Made by a program: the position numbers and the translations under genes. Below the pieces are notes generated by a model, which saw only the letters and a program-made list of their open reading frames with translations, had not been told where the DNA came from and did no database searches. A stretch of DNA of 64,000 nt. Source: Callorhinus ursinus. Lineage: Eukaryota > Chordata > Mammalia > Carnivora > Otariidae. Location: assembly GCF_003265705.1 (NCBI RefSeq), contig NW_020312817.1, positions 30,095,820-30,159,819 of the forward strand, given 5' to 3'. Below are positions 12,755 through 23,427 of the stretch, piece after piece (the stretch's first letter is position 1; each line of letters begins with the position of its first letter).

Positions 12755-13190
12755 CTGGAAGGCAATCTGGCAGTGTCAAAAATAGGCATACTTTTGACCC
12801 ACAATTAGCAATTCCACTTTAGGAATTTACTCAAGGAAGTCAATGGATAGATGTTTGAAGATTTTGCTAAACTGGAATGTACTGCAGCTTTGTTTGTGAC
12901 AGTGAAAATATAAAACAAACAAAAAACCCCTAAAGATATATTAATATGGCATATTTAATATGGTATACCCATGCAATGTAATAATATTCGGTAGTAATAA
13001 AAAGGATGTAGTTTTTATCCTAAAGATCAATATGCCATGTATAGGTATAAGTGAAAAAGCATTTATAAACTATGATGCATATCCCATTTTATATTTTATA
13101 CTTTAAAGGGGAAAATAAGCCTTCAAGGATGTATAAGAACTGTCATTAATGGTTAATATTTCAATGATGGAATTATAGGTGATATTTTAT
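12755..13190 (+). repeat. Old L1 fragment, sense
   Basis: 'GGAAGGCAATCTGGCAGTGTC', 'TTTTGACCCACAATTAGCAATTCCACTTTAGG' and the later 'GCTTTGTTTGTGACAGTGAAA' keep L1 order. The frames are broken throughout. Confidence 0.7.
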
Positions 13191-13284
13191 TTCTTTTTTT
13201 TTTTTAACTTGCTTGTATTTTCTCATGTCCCCCAACCCCCATGAGCATGTACTTGTGGAGAATATTTAAAAAAAAAAAGAAGTA

Positions 13285-13535
13285 GTAGTGTGTAACATGG
13301 ATTCTGGAGCCATACCGCCTGTGTTTGAATCCCAAATTTTCCTTTCAAATAGGTGTGACATTGGGCATATTATTTAACCTTTCTGTGTCTCTGGTTCCCC
13401 ACCTATAAAATGCAGGTAATTGTGTACCTATTTCAACAGGCTATAGTGAAGACTAGTCATGACAATATACTCAGGTAATGAGCAAATATACACATTGTAA
13501 ATACTTCATAAATATTTCTTATTCAATAATTAGGA
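13285..13535 (+). repeat. MIR SINE, nearly full length
   Basis: 'ATGGATTCTGGAGCCATACC', 'GTGTGACATTGGGCATATTA' and the 'ACTTCATAAATATT' tail match MIR order. Confidence 0.8.
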
Positions 13536-13799
13536 AAACAATGAAGCTATTTCTATTCTGAGAAAAGCACTAATGGCTATTCTAAGTTTTCATATGCAAA
13601 TTAACAAAGAAGGCAAGATCTTGTGGTAGATGTTAATTTTAAGGTGGGTCCACAAAAAACAATAAAACTGAAAAGAAAAACAATTTACCTTTCCCACCTT
13701 CCTTCCTGAGACAGTGATACACACAGGCTCTGATGGTATAATAGGACTGGTTTCCAGACCCAATAGCCATCCACAGAGTTCTAAGATCTTGCAAGCCAC

Positions 13800-13965
13800 A
13801 CAGCCTTCTGTGCCTCAGATTCCTTAACTATAAAGTGGAGACAGCATTTAGGCATTGGAGGTAATATAAGGCTATTCTGTACATTAATTAAAATAACCCT
13901 TGTGAAGAGCTTATTAGCAGGCACTCTACAAAGGTTAGCTATTACTATTATTATCATTATTATTG
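13800..13965 (+). repeat. MIR SINE, 3' half
   Basis: 'GTGCCTCAGATTCCTTAACTATAAAGTGGAG' and 'AAAGGTTAGCTATTACTATTAT' are the core and tail of MIR. Confidence 0.7.
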
Positions 13966-14208
13966 ATATACCCTTTGAAATATTATTAATGAACTAACCT
14001 TTAAAATAAGACTGGAATAGGTCCAAGAAAATATTACAAAGGCTACAACCCCAGGGCTAGACAGACTGCCAAAGTGGGACCAACAGAAAGATCCATAAGA
14101 AGGGTGGGAAAAGGTGAATGCCTGGTCAGGTAGATGCTGCACAGCAATAGGTACTGGGATATCACATAGCAGGGATTCTCGCTCCAGCCTAAAACTTGAG
14201 GAGACACT

Positions 14209-14263
14209 CAATGAGAAGGACTCCAAAAATAACAATAGACAATGAGAAGGACTCCAAAAATAA
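14209..14263 (+). repeat. Perfect 24-bp direct repeat, 31-bp spacing
   Basis: CAATGAGAAGGACTCCAAAA plus four more bases occurs identically at 14209-14232 and 14240-14263. Confidence 0.95.
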
Positions 14264-17039
14264 TATAAAAGAACACCCATTTTATCCATACTATACCCTG
14301 TGTGGTTGGTATTCAAATTTGTCTACATTTTACAAGGAAGAAACTGATTCAGAAAGGATAAATACCTTGTTCAAACATAGTAAACAGCGAGAGAGAGAAC
14401 CTGTGTTGTGCACGTGCCTTCCTGTGTTCTAATACGTCCAGAGTAGCTGCCGTACACAGGCAGGATAGATAAGACAGGAACTGCCTCAGTAAAATTAGGT
14501 ACTAGGTGGTGATAATCTAGCCCAAGTACCAGATCCAGAGCCCAAGATCAGATGGCTGAGCCTCCAAACCAGGGGTTTCCCTGCCACTGACAGGGTCCAA
14601 GCCCAAGGTGAGCCCAGCTGAGGTTGGCAAGAGCCATGGCGGGGAGAGGGGAAAAGAGCAGGTTTCTTGTCCTGGTTTCTTCATAGATCTTTCTACTATG
14701 TATGCAACATCTTTAGAAAACAATGAGACTTTTTCTCTGGTGCAATTCAGTTCTAAGAGTGTGTTTTTCAGACTCAAATGCCAACTCCTACATTTTTCTT
14801 TTTGTTTCCGGAAAACACAAACATCCCAGAGTGTGACTAGAGTGGAGAGGTCGAACTAGGCACCGTACCAAGGAGGAGGGCTCTAATACCACTGGTCTGT
14901 CTATTGCTCTCTTATTTCCACTTTCTGCTAGATCCCCAGCTGAGCATTTGATTTTTAGACATTTTCAACAATTTAGCAAACCCCTCCCATCCAACCCCCC
15001 CAACGGCCAATAGAGGGCGGACTGTCTCTTCTTCCAGACCTCCATCAGAAGTATAGTCTAACTCCCTTTCCGTTTAGACCTGTGGGATTTGGTTTTGTGC
15101 ACTACCCACCCCCCCACGCCCCCAGTTTGGAAGACTCCTTTATGTCCAACCACCCTTTCAAAGCCTTATTTTAGAGGCATTTACTAAAACCAAGAGAGAG
15201 AGGCTGCAGACAAGAATGTTCATACATCTTTTTACCTATAATTCTTCCCTCTCTTTATCAACTCATTCAGGCGTGTGTACATTCTTATGAGTCATGTGCC
15301 CTCCCCCCCCAATAAGCTGACAATTTAATGGAGTTCAGACCTATTTAGAGAAAGTTGTATAATATACCATGATAAATGCTACAAGCAGAGGTAGTTACAA
15401 AATGTTTAGAATAGATCAGGGAATGAGCTCAAGAGACTTCCCAGAGGAGGCATTAGACCATATTCCATGTATGACTCTATCTCTTTCATTTGTATAGAAC
15501 TTCCAGGGTCTATGTTATCCCTCCCAGTCTACTTTCTCCCTTGACCCCCAATTGTCACCATGTTGGGCCCACCTATCCTTTCTTCTGGATCTTTACTCTG
15601 GTCTCTAAAGATGAGGGAATCCTTTTGTTTGAGCCTCAATATCAGCCTTGGCTTCTGGCCACCTAAGAGTCCCTCCTGGATCCCAGGGAAGAAACTGCTA
15701 TTTCATAACTGAGCTCCTAGTTCACACACTGGTTTCAGATAAGTTGCCAGACCCTTGCTGGCTGCTTATTTATTACTAGTTACAGGCCTCATGTAACTCT
15801 TCCTGTTTTCTCCTTTGCTTCTCTATGAATTCTATGGCACAGGACCCATATAAGTTGAATTTTCTAAGTTGATATATCCATCTTAGTCTTAAGAATCTCT
15901 CCAGTCCTTTCTAAGGTTAACTTGATTTCCCATGAGAAGTCAGCCTTTATCGCCTTGTGTTTGTCTACCTTCCACCGGAATCTCAGGAAAGATGGATGGT
16001 GATCTCCATATTGTCCCTTGCTTGTGTTCAATCTCTAGCTTTCCCTAACCCTTAATATATTGCCTTAAAAAAATAAAAAACGCAAACACAAAAGCAGGAC
16101 CTTGAGAATGATTATTCTTATTTTTTCAATTGACAGTGGCTTTCTCACTCCTGCATTCTTTTGTCCACCACCTGACCTTGGCTTTTCCTGTTGAGTCCTA
16201 CAATGTTATCTGCTACATTTTAATAATTTCTTTATACTTGCATTTGAACAGAAATATAGATAACCTCTCTGCAAGAGTGGCAAAGGCCTTTTAACACAGC
16301 ACAATGATGACAGTTTGTTGGCAAATCCCACAGCAAAGTGCTGGTGCCTTGTTGGGATACAAGCAACAGTCATGTTTAACAGTGTGGTGTGTTTTTATCT
16401 TTCTTGAATTCTGCTAATAGAAAATCGAGCATATTTCAAACGGTTTCACTAATAGTTATAATTGCAGAACCTCAGGATATGAGGTCTTTCAGAGGGCATC
16501 TAACCTGACCTACACAACTACAGGAATTGTCTCTACAACATCTTTGGAAACTAGTCATCCCAACAGCTCTTTAGACCCTATTAGAAAACGGGATGTTCAT
16601 TCCCCCTTTCTATTGTTGAAAATCTTCTCTGTCACCCACTGATAATCAGTAGTAGTTAATGAGTCTCTTCCTCTCCTCAGGACAAAGAAATACGATTGGA
16701 GAAACATTTAGTTTTCTGATGCCAGTGACTGGGGAATATTCCACTGGTTAACTCTGGCTTTTTGGTTCAGAATTGGGAGCGGTTAAATCCAAAATATTTA
16801 TGGTAAGTATAAATTTGTTCCGAAGACAGAGGATTTCAAAGGCATCTTTGTTTCCTTTCTCCTTACAATTCTGTGCTATTAACTTTTGGTTCATTAGTCA
16901 CGATTTTCAGGATCCACTTGGCTGCCACCTTTCTGGAACCAGACTATTCCGGATCAGAAGGTCCGCTGCCCATTCCCACCTCACACCTGCCACAGGACTT
17001 GATTTTTTCACACACACACCCCCACACGATGCAAGTCAC
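14264..17039. other. Intergenic DNA upstream of CRIM1, no gene recognised
   Basis: The stretch holds C-rich runs at 15108-15122 and 15304-15311, a possible CTCF site at 15007-15021 and an unnamed old repeat scrap at 16470-16640. The remainder is unique-looking. Confidence 0.55.
15007..15021 (+). promoter_or_regulatory. Possible CTCF core motif
   Basis: CCAATAGAGGGCGGA fits most of the CTCF core (CCA..AG.GGGC). It lies 3.3 kb upstream of the predicted CRIM1 start. Binding is not shown by sequence alone. Confidence 0.35.
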
Positions 17040-18190
17040 TTTTTGTTAATTCACGAATTTTATTGACCTTGGTACATATCCTGTGAATGGTGGGTCATTA
17101 CAGAGCCTGTCATTTCCGAACGTTTTCTGACAGTCACAGAAGAGAAACAATCTCCGCACAACGCATTTTGCATCACTTCAGTTACTTCTTCACTGGGGTT
17201 CTCACAAATAACATTTGTCACACATCTTCTTTGTTAATATATTTACAGTATATTTACAATAAACAAATAAACGGGGGGAAAAAAGAAGGAAACCCATCAC
17301 TTCTGTCCAGGAGCTTGGGAAAGAACAGGGCAACGTCAGATGACATTAATGATGCACGAGAAACACGGGTCCAATCATGTCAAGACTTGTAGTAATCCAG
17401 TATTCGGCCTTACTCAAGGGAGAGAAATTCAGCTCTGCTACTTTCCATTCACCCCCTCCCATAACAGCACCTCGGCACAGACGGCAGAGCGACCAGACAC
17501 ACAGGATGTGGACAGTCAAAATTCAACTCAAGCTACAGCAGTCCTCAACCATCCTCCCCACCCCCTGCGGAATATTTACCTAGACCGTTTAAAGCACTTA
17601 ATTAATTCACCAGCAGCTTCGCTGGAGGCGTCTCGAGCTTCCCGAGACTCCATTACATAATATCTTTCACAAAGTCTATCCCCAGCTCGAGTGGAAGATG
17701 GATTCTCATCCATTTGCGGAGGTTTCCGTGCATTCGCTTCCCTTTGGATCCGGCGGGTGCCCCAGCCAAGGCTGCAGCAACCCCGTCGGCCCCGAGCTTC
17801 GGCGGTCCCCGCCACTCTCCGAACTCAAAGCCGGCCCAGTAGGGGCAGCCGGCTCGCCCTCGGGGCGCCCAGGCCACAGCCACGGTGGCCGCGGAGCCTG
17901 CGATCGCCCGGCACGCCGCGCCTCTCGCTGCCCGCGGTGTGCGCCCCGAGCCCAAGCCGCAGCGCGCCCGCAGAGCCCCGGCGAGGGAGGCGCGCGAAGG
18001 CTCGGCCTCAGGGCCGGCTCGGCTCGCCGGGCTCCAGCCGGAGGAGCCGGAGCGGGAGGAGGAAGAGGAGGAGGCGGAGGCGGAGGCGGAGGAGGAGGAA
18101 GAGGAGGAGGAGGAGGCGTGTGAGGGAGGAAGGACCCGGCAGCCCGCGAGGGAGGGCGGGGGAGGGGGCCGGCCGGGCCGGGAGGGGTGG
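17040..18190 (-). ncRNA. Candidate divergent transcript from the CRIM1 CpG island (CRIM1-DT-like)
   Basis: No coding potential is claimed. The case for a minus-strand RNA rests on four points. The CpG island extends about 600 nt upstream of the CRIM1 CCAAT box. A minus-strand AATAAA lies at 17059-17064. A good minus-strand splice donor (CTAG|GTAAAT, GT at 17579-17578) sits at the island edge. Two copies of the Pumilio motif TGTAAATA (17240-17247 and 17251-17258, minus sense) lie in the AT-rich stretch before the poly(A) signal. Human annotation includes, as I recall, a CRIM1 divergent transcript. Start, splicing and end are all inferred. Confidence 0.3.
18055..18117 (+). repeat. GGA/GGC polypurine tract upstream of the promoter
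   Basis: Over 60 nt of GGAGGC, GGAGGA and GAAGAG units, purine-only on the + strand apart from isolated C. It lies about 200 nt before the predicted TSS. Such tracts are prone to triplex or quadruplex structure and to length change. Confidence 0.75.
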
Positions 18191-18199
18191 GGGGGGCAG

Positions 18200-18204
18200 C
18201 CAAT
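18200..18204 (+). promoter_or_regulatory. CCAAT box (NF-Y type)
   Basis: The sequence GCAGCCAATGAG has the CCAAT core with the flanking bases preferred by NF-Y. It lies about 115 nt before the predicted TSS, within the usual -60 to -120 range. Inferred from sequence only. Confidence 0.6.
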
Positions 18205-18222
18205 GAGAGGCGCGCGGGGGGG

Positions 18223-18231
18223 GGGGCGGGG
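18223..18231 (+). promoter_or_regulatory. GC box (Sp/KLF type)
   Basis: GGGGCGGGG directly follows a run of eleven G (18216-18226), between the CCAAT box and the TATA-like element. It is a standard Sp1/KLF core, about 85-90 nt before the predicted TSS. Confidence 0.6.
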
Positions 18232-18287
18232 TCTGGGGGATGAGGTAGGATGGGGGAGGGCGCAGCCCGAGCGGCGGAGGCTCGAGC

Positions 18288-18294
18288 CATAAAC
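18288..18294 (+). promoter_or_regulatory. TATA-like element
   Basis: CATAAAC is the only AT-rich heptamer in a stretch of almost pure GC, and it sits 55-60 nt after the GC box. It predicts initiation near 18316, where a C-A step falls at 18315/18316. The match to TATAAA is imperfect, so start sites may be dispersed. Confidence 0.4.
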
Positions 18295-18315
18295 AAGCGC
18301 CCGGAGGAGCCGCGC

Positions 18316-18836
18316 AGGAGTGAGGCGAGCGGGGCGCGCGGAGTGGACGCCGCGGACCTTCTGCTGCGCCACCGCGCCCACTCGGCGGCTCGGGAGGCGG
18401 GGACCGGCCCGGAGGCTGCGCCGCCGCCACCACCGCCGCGGGGCCGGCCGAACCGGCGGAGGAGAGGGAAGAGGCGCCGCCAGCCGGGGCTGGAGCCCAG
18501 CGCAGCCGCCGCCACCGCCGCCGCCAGAAGTTTGGGTTGAACCGGAGCTGCCGGGAGGAAACTTTTTTTCTTTTTTCCCCCTCCCTCCCGGGAGGAGGAG
18601 GAAGAAGGGAAGCCACCGCTGGCGCCAACGCTAGTGGGCTCGGGGTCGGCGCGGCCCGCAGCGGGGGGCGGGGGCCTCGCCCCGCGAGGGGAGGCGCGCC
18701 CCGGGGGCCCCGAGGGGGGCGGCGAGGACCGCGGGCTGCGGGTGCGGCGGCGGCGGCGCGTGTGCCCCGCGCAGGGGAGGACGCCCGCCCCGCTCCCGGC
18801 CCGGCTGCGAGGAGGAGGCGGCGGCGGCGCAGGAGG
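18316..18836 (+). other. CRIM1: Predicted CRIM1 5' untranslated leader
   Basis: About 520 nt, extremely GC-rich, with CCG and CGG runs near 18418-18440, 18505-18530, 18740-18760 and 18815-18830. It has no ATG, so scanning should reach the CRIM1 start without an AUG uORF. A TGA at 18321-18323 is in the CRIM1 frame, and after it that frame is open to the start codon. A pyrimidine tract at 18563-18589 ends in a perfect 12-bp palindrome (18584-18595), which could form a hairpin in the mRNA. The 5' end is inferred, not mapped. Confidence 0.6.
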
Positions 18837-19167
18837 ATGTACTTGGTGGCGGGGGGCAGGGGGCTGGCCGGCTGCGGGCACCTCCTGGTCTGGCTGCTGG
18901 GGCTGCTGCTGCTGCTGGCGCGCTCCGGCACCCGGGCGCTGGTCTGCCTGCCCTGCGACGAGTCCAAGTGCGAAGAGCCCAGGAGCTGCCCCGGGAGCAT
19001 CGTGCAGGGCGTCTGCGGCTGCTGCTACATGTGCGCCCGGCAGAGGAACGAGAGCTGCGGCGGCGCCTACGGGCTCCACGGAGCCTGCGACCGGGGGCTG
19101 CGCTGTGTCATCCGCCCCCCGCTCAATGGCGACTCCATCACCGAGTACGAAGTGGGCGTATGCGAAG
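18837..19167 (+). CDS. CRIM1: CRIM1 coding exon 1: signal peptide and IGFBP-like N-terminal domain
   Basis: This exon encodes residues 1-110 plus the first base of codon 111. The ATG at 18837 begins MYLVAGGRGLAGCGHLLVW, has an A at -3, and is the first ATG after the predicted TSS. Residues 16-28 are a leucine-rich hydrophobic core, and signal cleavage is expected after Ala34. The mature part has 12 cysteines (37, 40, 45, 51, 60, 62, 63, 66, 74, 84, 90, 109), with the VCGCCYMC run at 59-66 typical of IGFBP N-terminal domains. Asn71-Glu-Ser is an N-glycosylation sequon. The donor reads GAAG|GTACGG. In CRIM1 this extracellular domain precedes the BMP-binding VWC repeats. The frame stays open into the intron, but the strong donor, cysteine spacing and continuity with exon 2 fix the exon end. 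Confidence 0.96.
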
Positions 19168-22004
19168 GTACGGCCGCCCGCCGCGGGCCCCCTCCCACCT
19201 GGCTGCGCCGAACAAAGTTTGGCCGAGACTTTCCCGAGGAGAGAGGGCTCCGCGGGAGGAGGGGGCCACCGCCCCCGGGAGAGGGCCCCCGCGTACCCTG
19301 GTTCCCGCTCGCCCGCTTCCCCGGGCTCTGGCCCGGCCTCGGGCTAGGGTGGATTTCATGGGTGGGGGCGGGCGGGTGGGGGCGGCCGCGCCGAGACCCG
19401 CACACGTGTGGCTGTTCGGGCTGGGACTGCGGGGGGTGGGGCGGGCCCCGCGCCCCGAGGTGGGGGCGCCGCGGGCAGGGGGCACTGCGGAGGCTGTCGC
19501 GAGCCCCTCGGGGAGTCCGGCCCCTGCCGCCCTCCCCGCACAAGCGCAGTGTGCTGCCGAGTGCTGCACACCGATCTCGAAAGTCCCTTTTCTGTTGGCG
19601 AGGAGACGTGTCTTCAGCTCACGCTCCCTGTGTGACTCTTTTATTATTTTTTCCTTGCTCTCTTCCTTCACCCCCTTCCTCCTCCTTCGCATGTAAATCA
19701 GTTTCAGCTCCGGAATATGTCAGCCCAGGGGAAGTTACATACGGTGGTTACTCATTTATTTGCCTATTGAAAACAGTCAAAGGCTTGCTTTTCTGAATGG
19801 GGGCGGGGGGTGGGGGGGTGTTGCACCTAGGAGTGAAAAGTTGTTGCTGACTATTCGTGGCTGCTTTTTTGAGATCAGATATCCGCGTGTTTCCTAGCGT
19901 GTTGCCGGTTCCTTCTGTTTTTGTTTGACAGCGAAGGCTGTTCTCCTGTTTTCTCCACGAAGCATTGTGCACCTGGGTGTGGAGACTGACAGAGGGAGAA
20001 GTGAGCCTCCGCTGGTTGGGTGGACCCCTGTGAGCGGGTGTCGGCCCTGAGCCCTGCCCGCCTGCCTCGGCCTCCGGGTGTTTGGTCAGGTTTGGGGACT
20101 AGAGAGAGGGGCAGTGAGTTCTTTTTATTTGGCTGTTGGGCAGGACTCGGTGAGCACCAGTTAGAAGCGGGATCCCTGCTCGGGCTGACGTCGGGGTGAT
20201 GATGCTGTTCCGGGGCATCCTGGTGCAGAGCAGCTTGCCTTCTGGACGAGCGGCAAGGAGGAGCGACCTGTCGCTCTTTGAGCTGGGCCCTTCCTTACCA
20301 CTCACAGCCAGACTCAGCACACCAGAGAAGGTTTTCTTCTGAGGCATCCTTCTGTGTGCATGTGTTTATTTATCGTGCCGAGGTACTGAAAAAGAAGGTG
20401 GCAATCTTAAGGATAAAATGGGTCTATTAAAAGACTTCAATTCTGTGATTTTCTTTAAATACACACACATTTATTTACCCCTTTTAGAGTTTGGACAGTT
20501 CTGGAAAATCAAGGCGGCTTTTCTGGTTTGGAAGCTAGTGGGCAGTATGGAGTGAAGGGAACTCTTCTCAAAGGGAAGGGGCCCTGCCCTGCTGCACCCT
20601 TAGGACATTGGGCGAGAAGAGTTTATTTGCCTGAAACACAAAAGCCTCTGAACTGGTGTCAAGTCCCATGTTAATACATGTGTTTTTATTTCTCACATCA
20701 GGAAGAAATGGCCAGGAGATTAACTTCTGATACAATACAATTTTATGTGTTTGATTTGGGGAATTCTGAATGAGTTGGACTCAAAGATGCATCTTTGAAC
20801 CCTGCCACTTGGAGTGTATAATTTACTTAAGCCAGCCTCCCATAAATCTAAAAAGAACAAGCAACATGAAAGAAGGGTAACTGCAGTGGAAACTGCTATG
20901 CTCTGAGAAGGACTTTTGGAGGTTTTAACGATTCTGACCCTTGTTTTGTTTCTTCTCAATGTACTGCTGGTGAAGGAAGTGTGGAGCTGGGGGCTCGCAC
21001 GGGAATGGAGTGTTTTGGCACCAGTCTTCCAGTATCACGGTATAGAGTTATTTTGGCAGTTTGTCGTGAGCTTTTCATTCCTCTGAAATGATGCGATCCC
21101 TCTTAGTTTGATTTCTTCTGGTAACACCCCATGCACTTGGTATTAGCCTCGAAGATGCTTGGAAGTACTTGTTTCCATGATTATATCTCCATTAGCGTTC
21201 TCTAGTGACACTTTTCATTTAGCAGGACTGTTTTCAGTTGCCAAAACTGGGCGCTTAGCATTTCTTTTTATCTAATCTTTTTAGAATTCTAAAAGCAGCC
21301 GTCAAGTTGTATTCTAAATCCATTAAACCAAAGTAAGAACACAGCTACCTGTCATGATACAGTGTTTGGATTTACACAGATACTGTCAATCGTCTGTCTG
21401 AAATTTCAAGTATTTTCATTTGACCACAAAATTTATGGAAAACATAGGATAACCTTTTTTTTTCTTTTTATAAAATTAGAGGAGTCTTTAAATGTCAGTA
21501 ATTACATAGAAGGTGCGGACTCTTTTTTGTTAGTTTGCAAGAAACTTCTCAGTGGCTAGTCTTTCCTTCAGTTTGCATTTTTATTGAGAAATTCACACAC
21601 TGAAACACGATTATTATAAGTGACGTGACTAGGAACTGATATATTTTAATCATGTTGAAGTCTCTTTCGTTGCAATTTTTGCACTAAAATGACCCCTACT
21701 GGTTGTATCTGTTAATGAAAACTGTTTTTGAAAACATTTAATTGCCTACACTGAGAAATCCTATTGCATGTATAGATATATTATTATTACTAATCTACCG
21801 GCTTTGGAGGACATAAATTAAATACCAGTTACATTGTTCCGTTTGCCAAATTGCAGTAGTTTTTATTTGTGTTACTCTCCTTTCTGACTTTGTGGTAAAA
21901 AAAAATCATGTTTTTTAACTGTGGTTCACATAATGAGTTAGATAAATCAGAAGCAAAGGTGGACCCCTGCCAACCTGTGGCTCACTGTCTTAGGTTTTGA
22001 AAGC

Positions 22005-22056
22005 ATGCCAGCCCATAGTAGGCTCTCAATAAATGTGTATTGAGCAAATGGATAAA
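22005..22056 (+). repeat. L2 3'-terminal scrap
   Basis: 'CCCATAGTAGGCTCTCAATAAATGTGTATTGAG' is the typical L2 3' end. Confidence 0.7.
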
Positions 22057-23427
22057 CAGTCTTCTCCATAGAAAGAATAGTGAAGAAAAAATATTTTCTG
22101 AAAGATGAAATAATGTGAAGAGTTGTGCCCTGTGAGTCACGTGACATACATGTACAGTTGGTCTTTTCAGCGTTGTTTAGATTATCAACCAAATAATTTC
22201 TTTTTAAATAAAATACATTTTTGGTTTAAGTGCATTTTAAAAACTGACCATAGAGCCAAGTACCTAAAGTTTTTTTCTGCTCTCTCGCAGTCTAAAAAAG
22301 TGCTTTTTGGCCCCCAGGAGGGCACAAGTCTCTTTACTGTTTCCACTCATTAGGTGAGTCCCTGTGGCCGTTTCTGACTTCCCAAGCGGCCTGTTCCTTG
22401 GCTGGGCTGCCTGCCTCCAGGTAAATCACCTAGAAGCTAGAGAAAAAGTTTGAATTCTGAACTCCTGAGGCAGAAGACTGGATGGGAGATCAAAGACAGA
22501 GTTGAAAAATTACCAAAGCGGGATTTTCTAGGAAGAAGGTTTTGATGGTACCATGAGGATTCTATTTTGAGATGGGGGTGAGGACCATTTTCCCTCTTAT
22601 GTGGAATAGTACATGATGCTTCTGTTGTGAGGGGTTGGGGCAAGGTGGGGGGGGCATGAGCAGCCTTCTCTCTGTACATAGTAAACAGGCACATGATGGC
22701 TTGAGTTTGACAGTTTGTGAGGACAGAGTGACTTGGAACCTGGCAGACATTACTGAGTGGCTCGGCCCTGAGGACTTTGATGTATTGGAGCCAGGTGATC
22801 ACTGTCATAGACAAGTACCAACTTTTTTGTCCCCCATTGCATATTTACTCAGTAGCTTCGTCTTTATGGAACTTTCCGTGTTTTTTATCATGGCATCCAC
22901 CAAACTATCTCCTTCAAAACACAGTCCTTTTATTTCTCCCAGGTATTTTAACTTTTCCTTCCACCTAGTTTTCATGGGGACAGTGAGGAGGAAAACCATA
23001 CTGTGGTTATGTGGTGGGTGCTTACAGCAAACAGTGTTGGATTCTGAATCTATTGCCTTTAGAAGGTTATAGTTTCTTTTCAAAACCCTGGAAAACTGAG
23101 TCGGGAATAGAGATGATGGCTCTTTGGAAAAGAATTTATGGAGGATCTGAGGTCAGGCTGCAGGAGGCAGGTTTGTTTCCTAAACCAAACCCGTTTGGTT
23201 AATGCACAAGCCACACGGATTTCCTCTCATTGCTCTGAAATGTAGGACTTGAAGTCAAGAGTCCATGCATTTTAATTTTACTAATTAAAAAGAAGAGGGG
23301 AGGGGCAAAGTTAATACTCCTGTATTGGCATTTGAAAACTTGAAACACCCAGGACTCCTCATTTTTGAGGAATGTGTTTTGCTTCCCATCTCAAAAGTCT
23401 TCAGGTGGAATGAGCTCATAGAGAAAG

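Larger units (their letters stand above)
17620..19600 (+). promoter_or_regulatory. CRIM1: CpG island spanning the CRIM1 promoter, leader and exon 1
   Basis: CpG dinucleotides become dense at about 17620 and thin out after about 19600, while both flanks are AT-rich and CpG-poor. The island covers the upstream promoter, the whole leader, exon 1 and about 430 nt of intron 1. Islands of this kind are usually unmethylated and often promote in both directions. The long open frames on both strands here, up to 457 codons, follow from the scarcity of stop codons in GC-rich DNA. They should not be read as genes. Confidence 0.9.

Noticed and set aside
17653..19079. Long minus-strand open frames (up to 457 codons) over the CRIM1 promoter
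   Set aside because: Proline-, alanine-, arginine- and serine-rich translations in several overlapping frames are the expected effect of CpG-island composition. There is no domain and no plausible gene structure.
18537..19796. A 419-codon + strand frame read as one protein
   Set aside because: It contains the real exon 1 in frame but starts at a TTG in the leader and continues through the GTACGG donor into intron 1. Continuity with exon 2 shows the true structure.
22308..22324. CTCF-like sequence CCCCCAGGAGGGCAC
   Set aside because: The spacing between AG and GGC is one base too long for the core motif.
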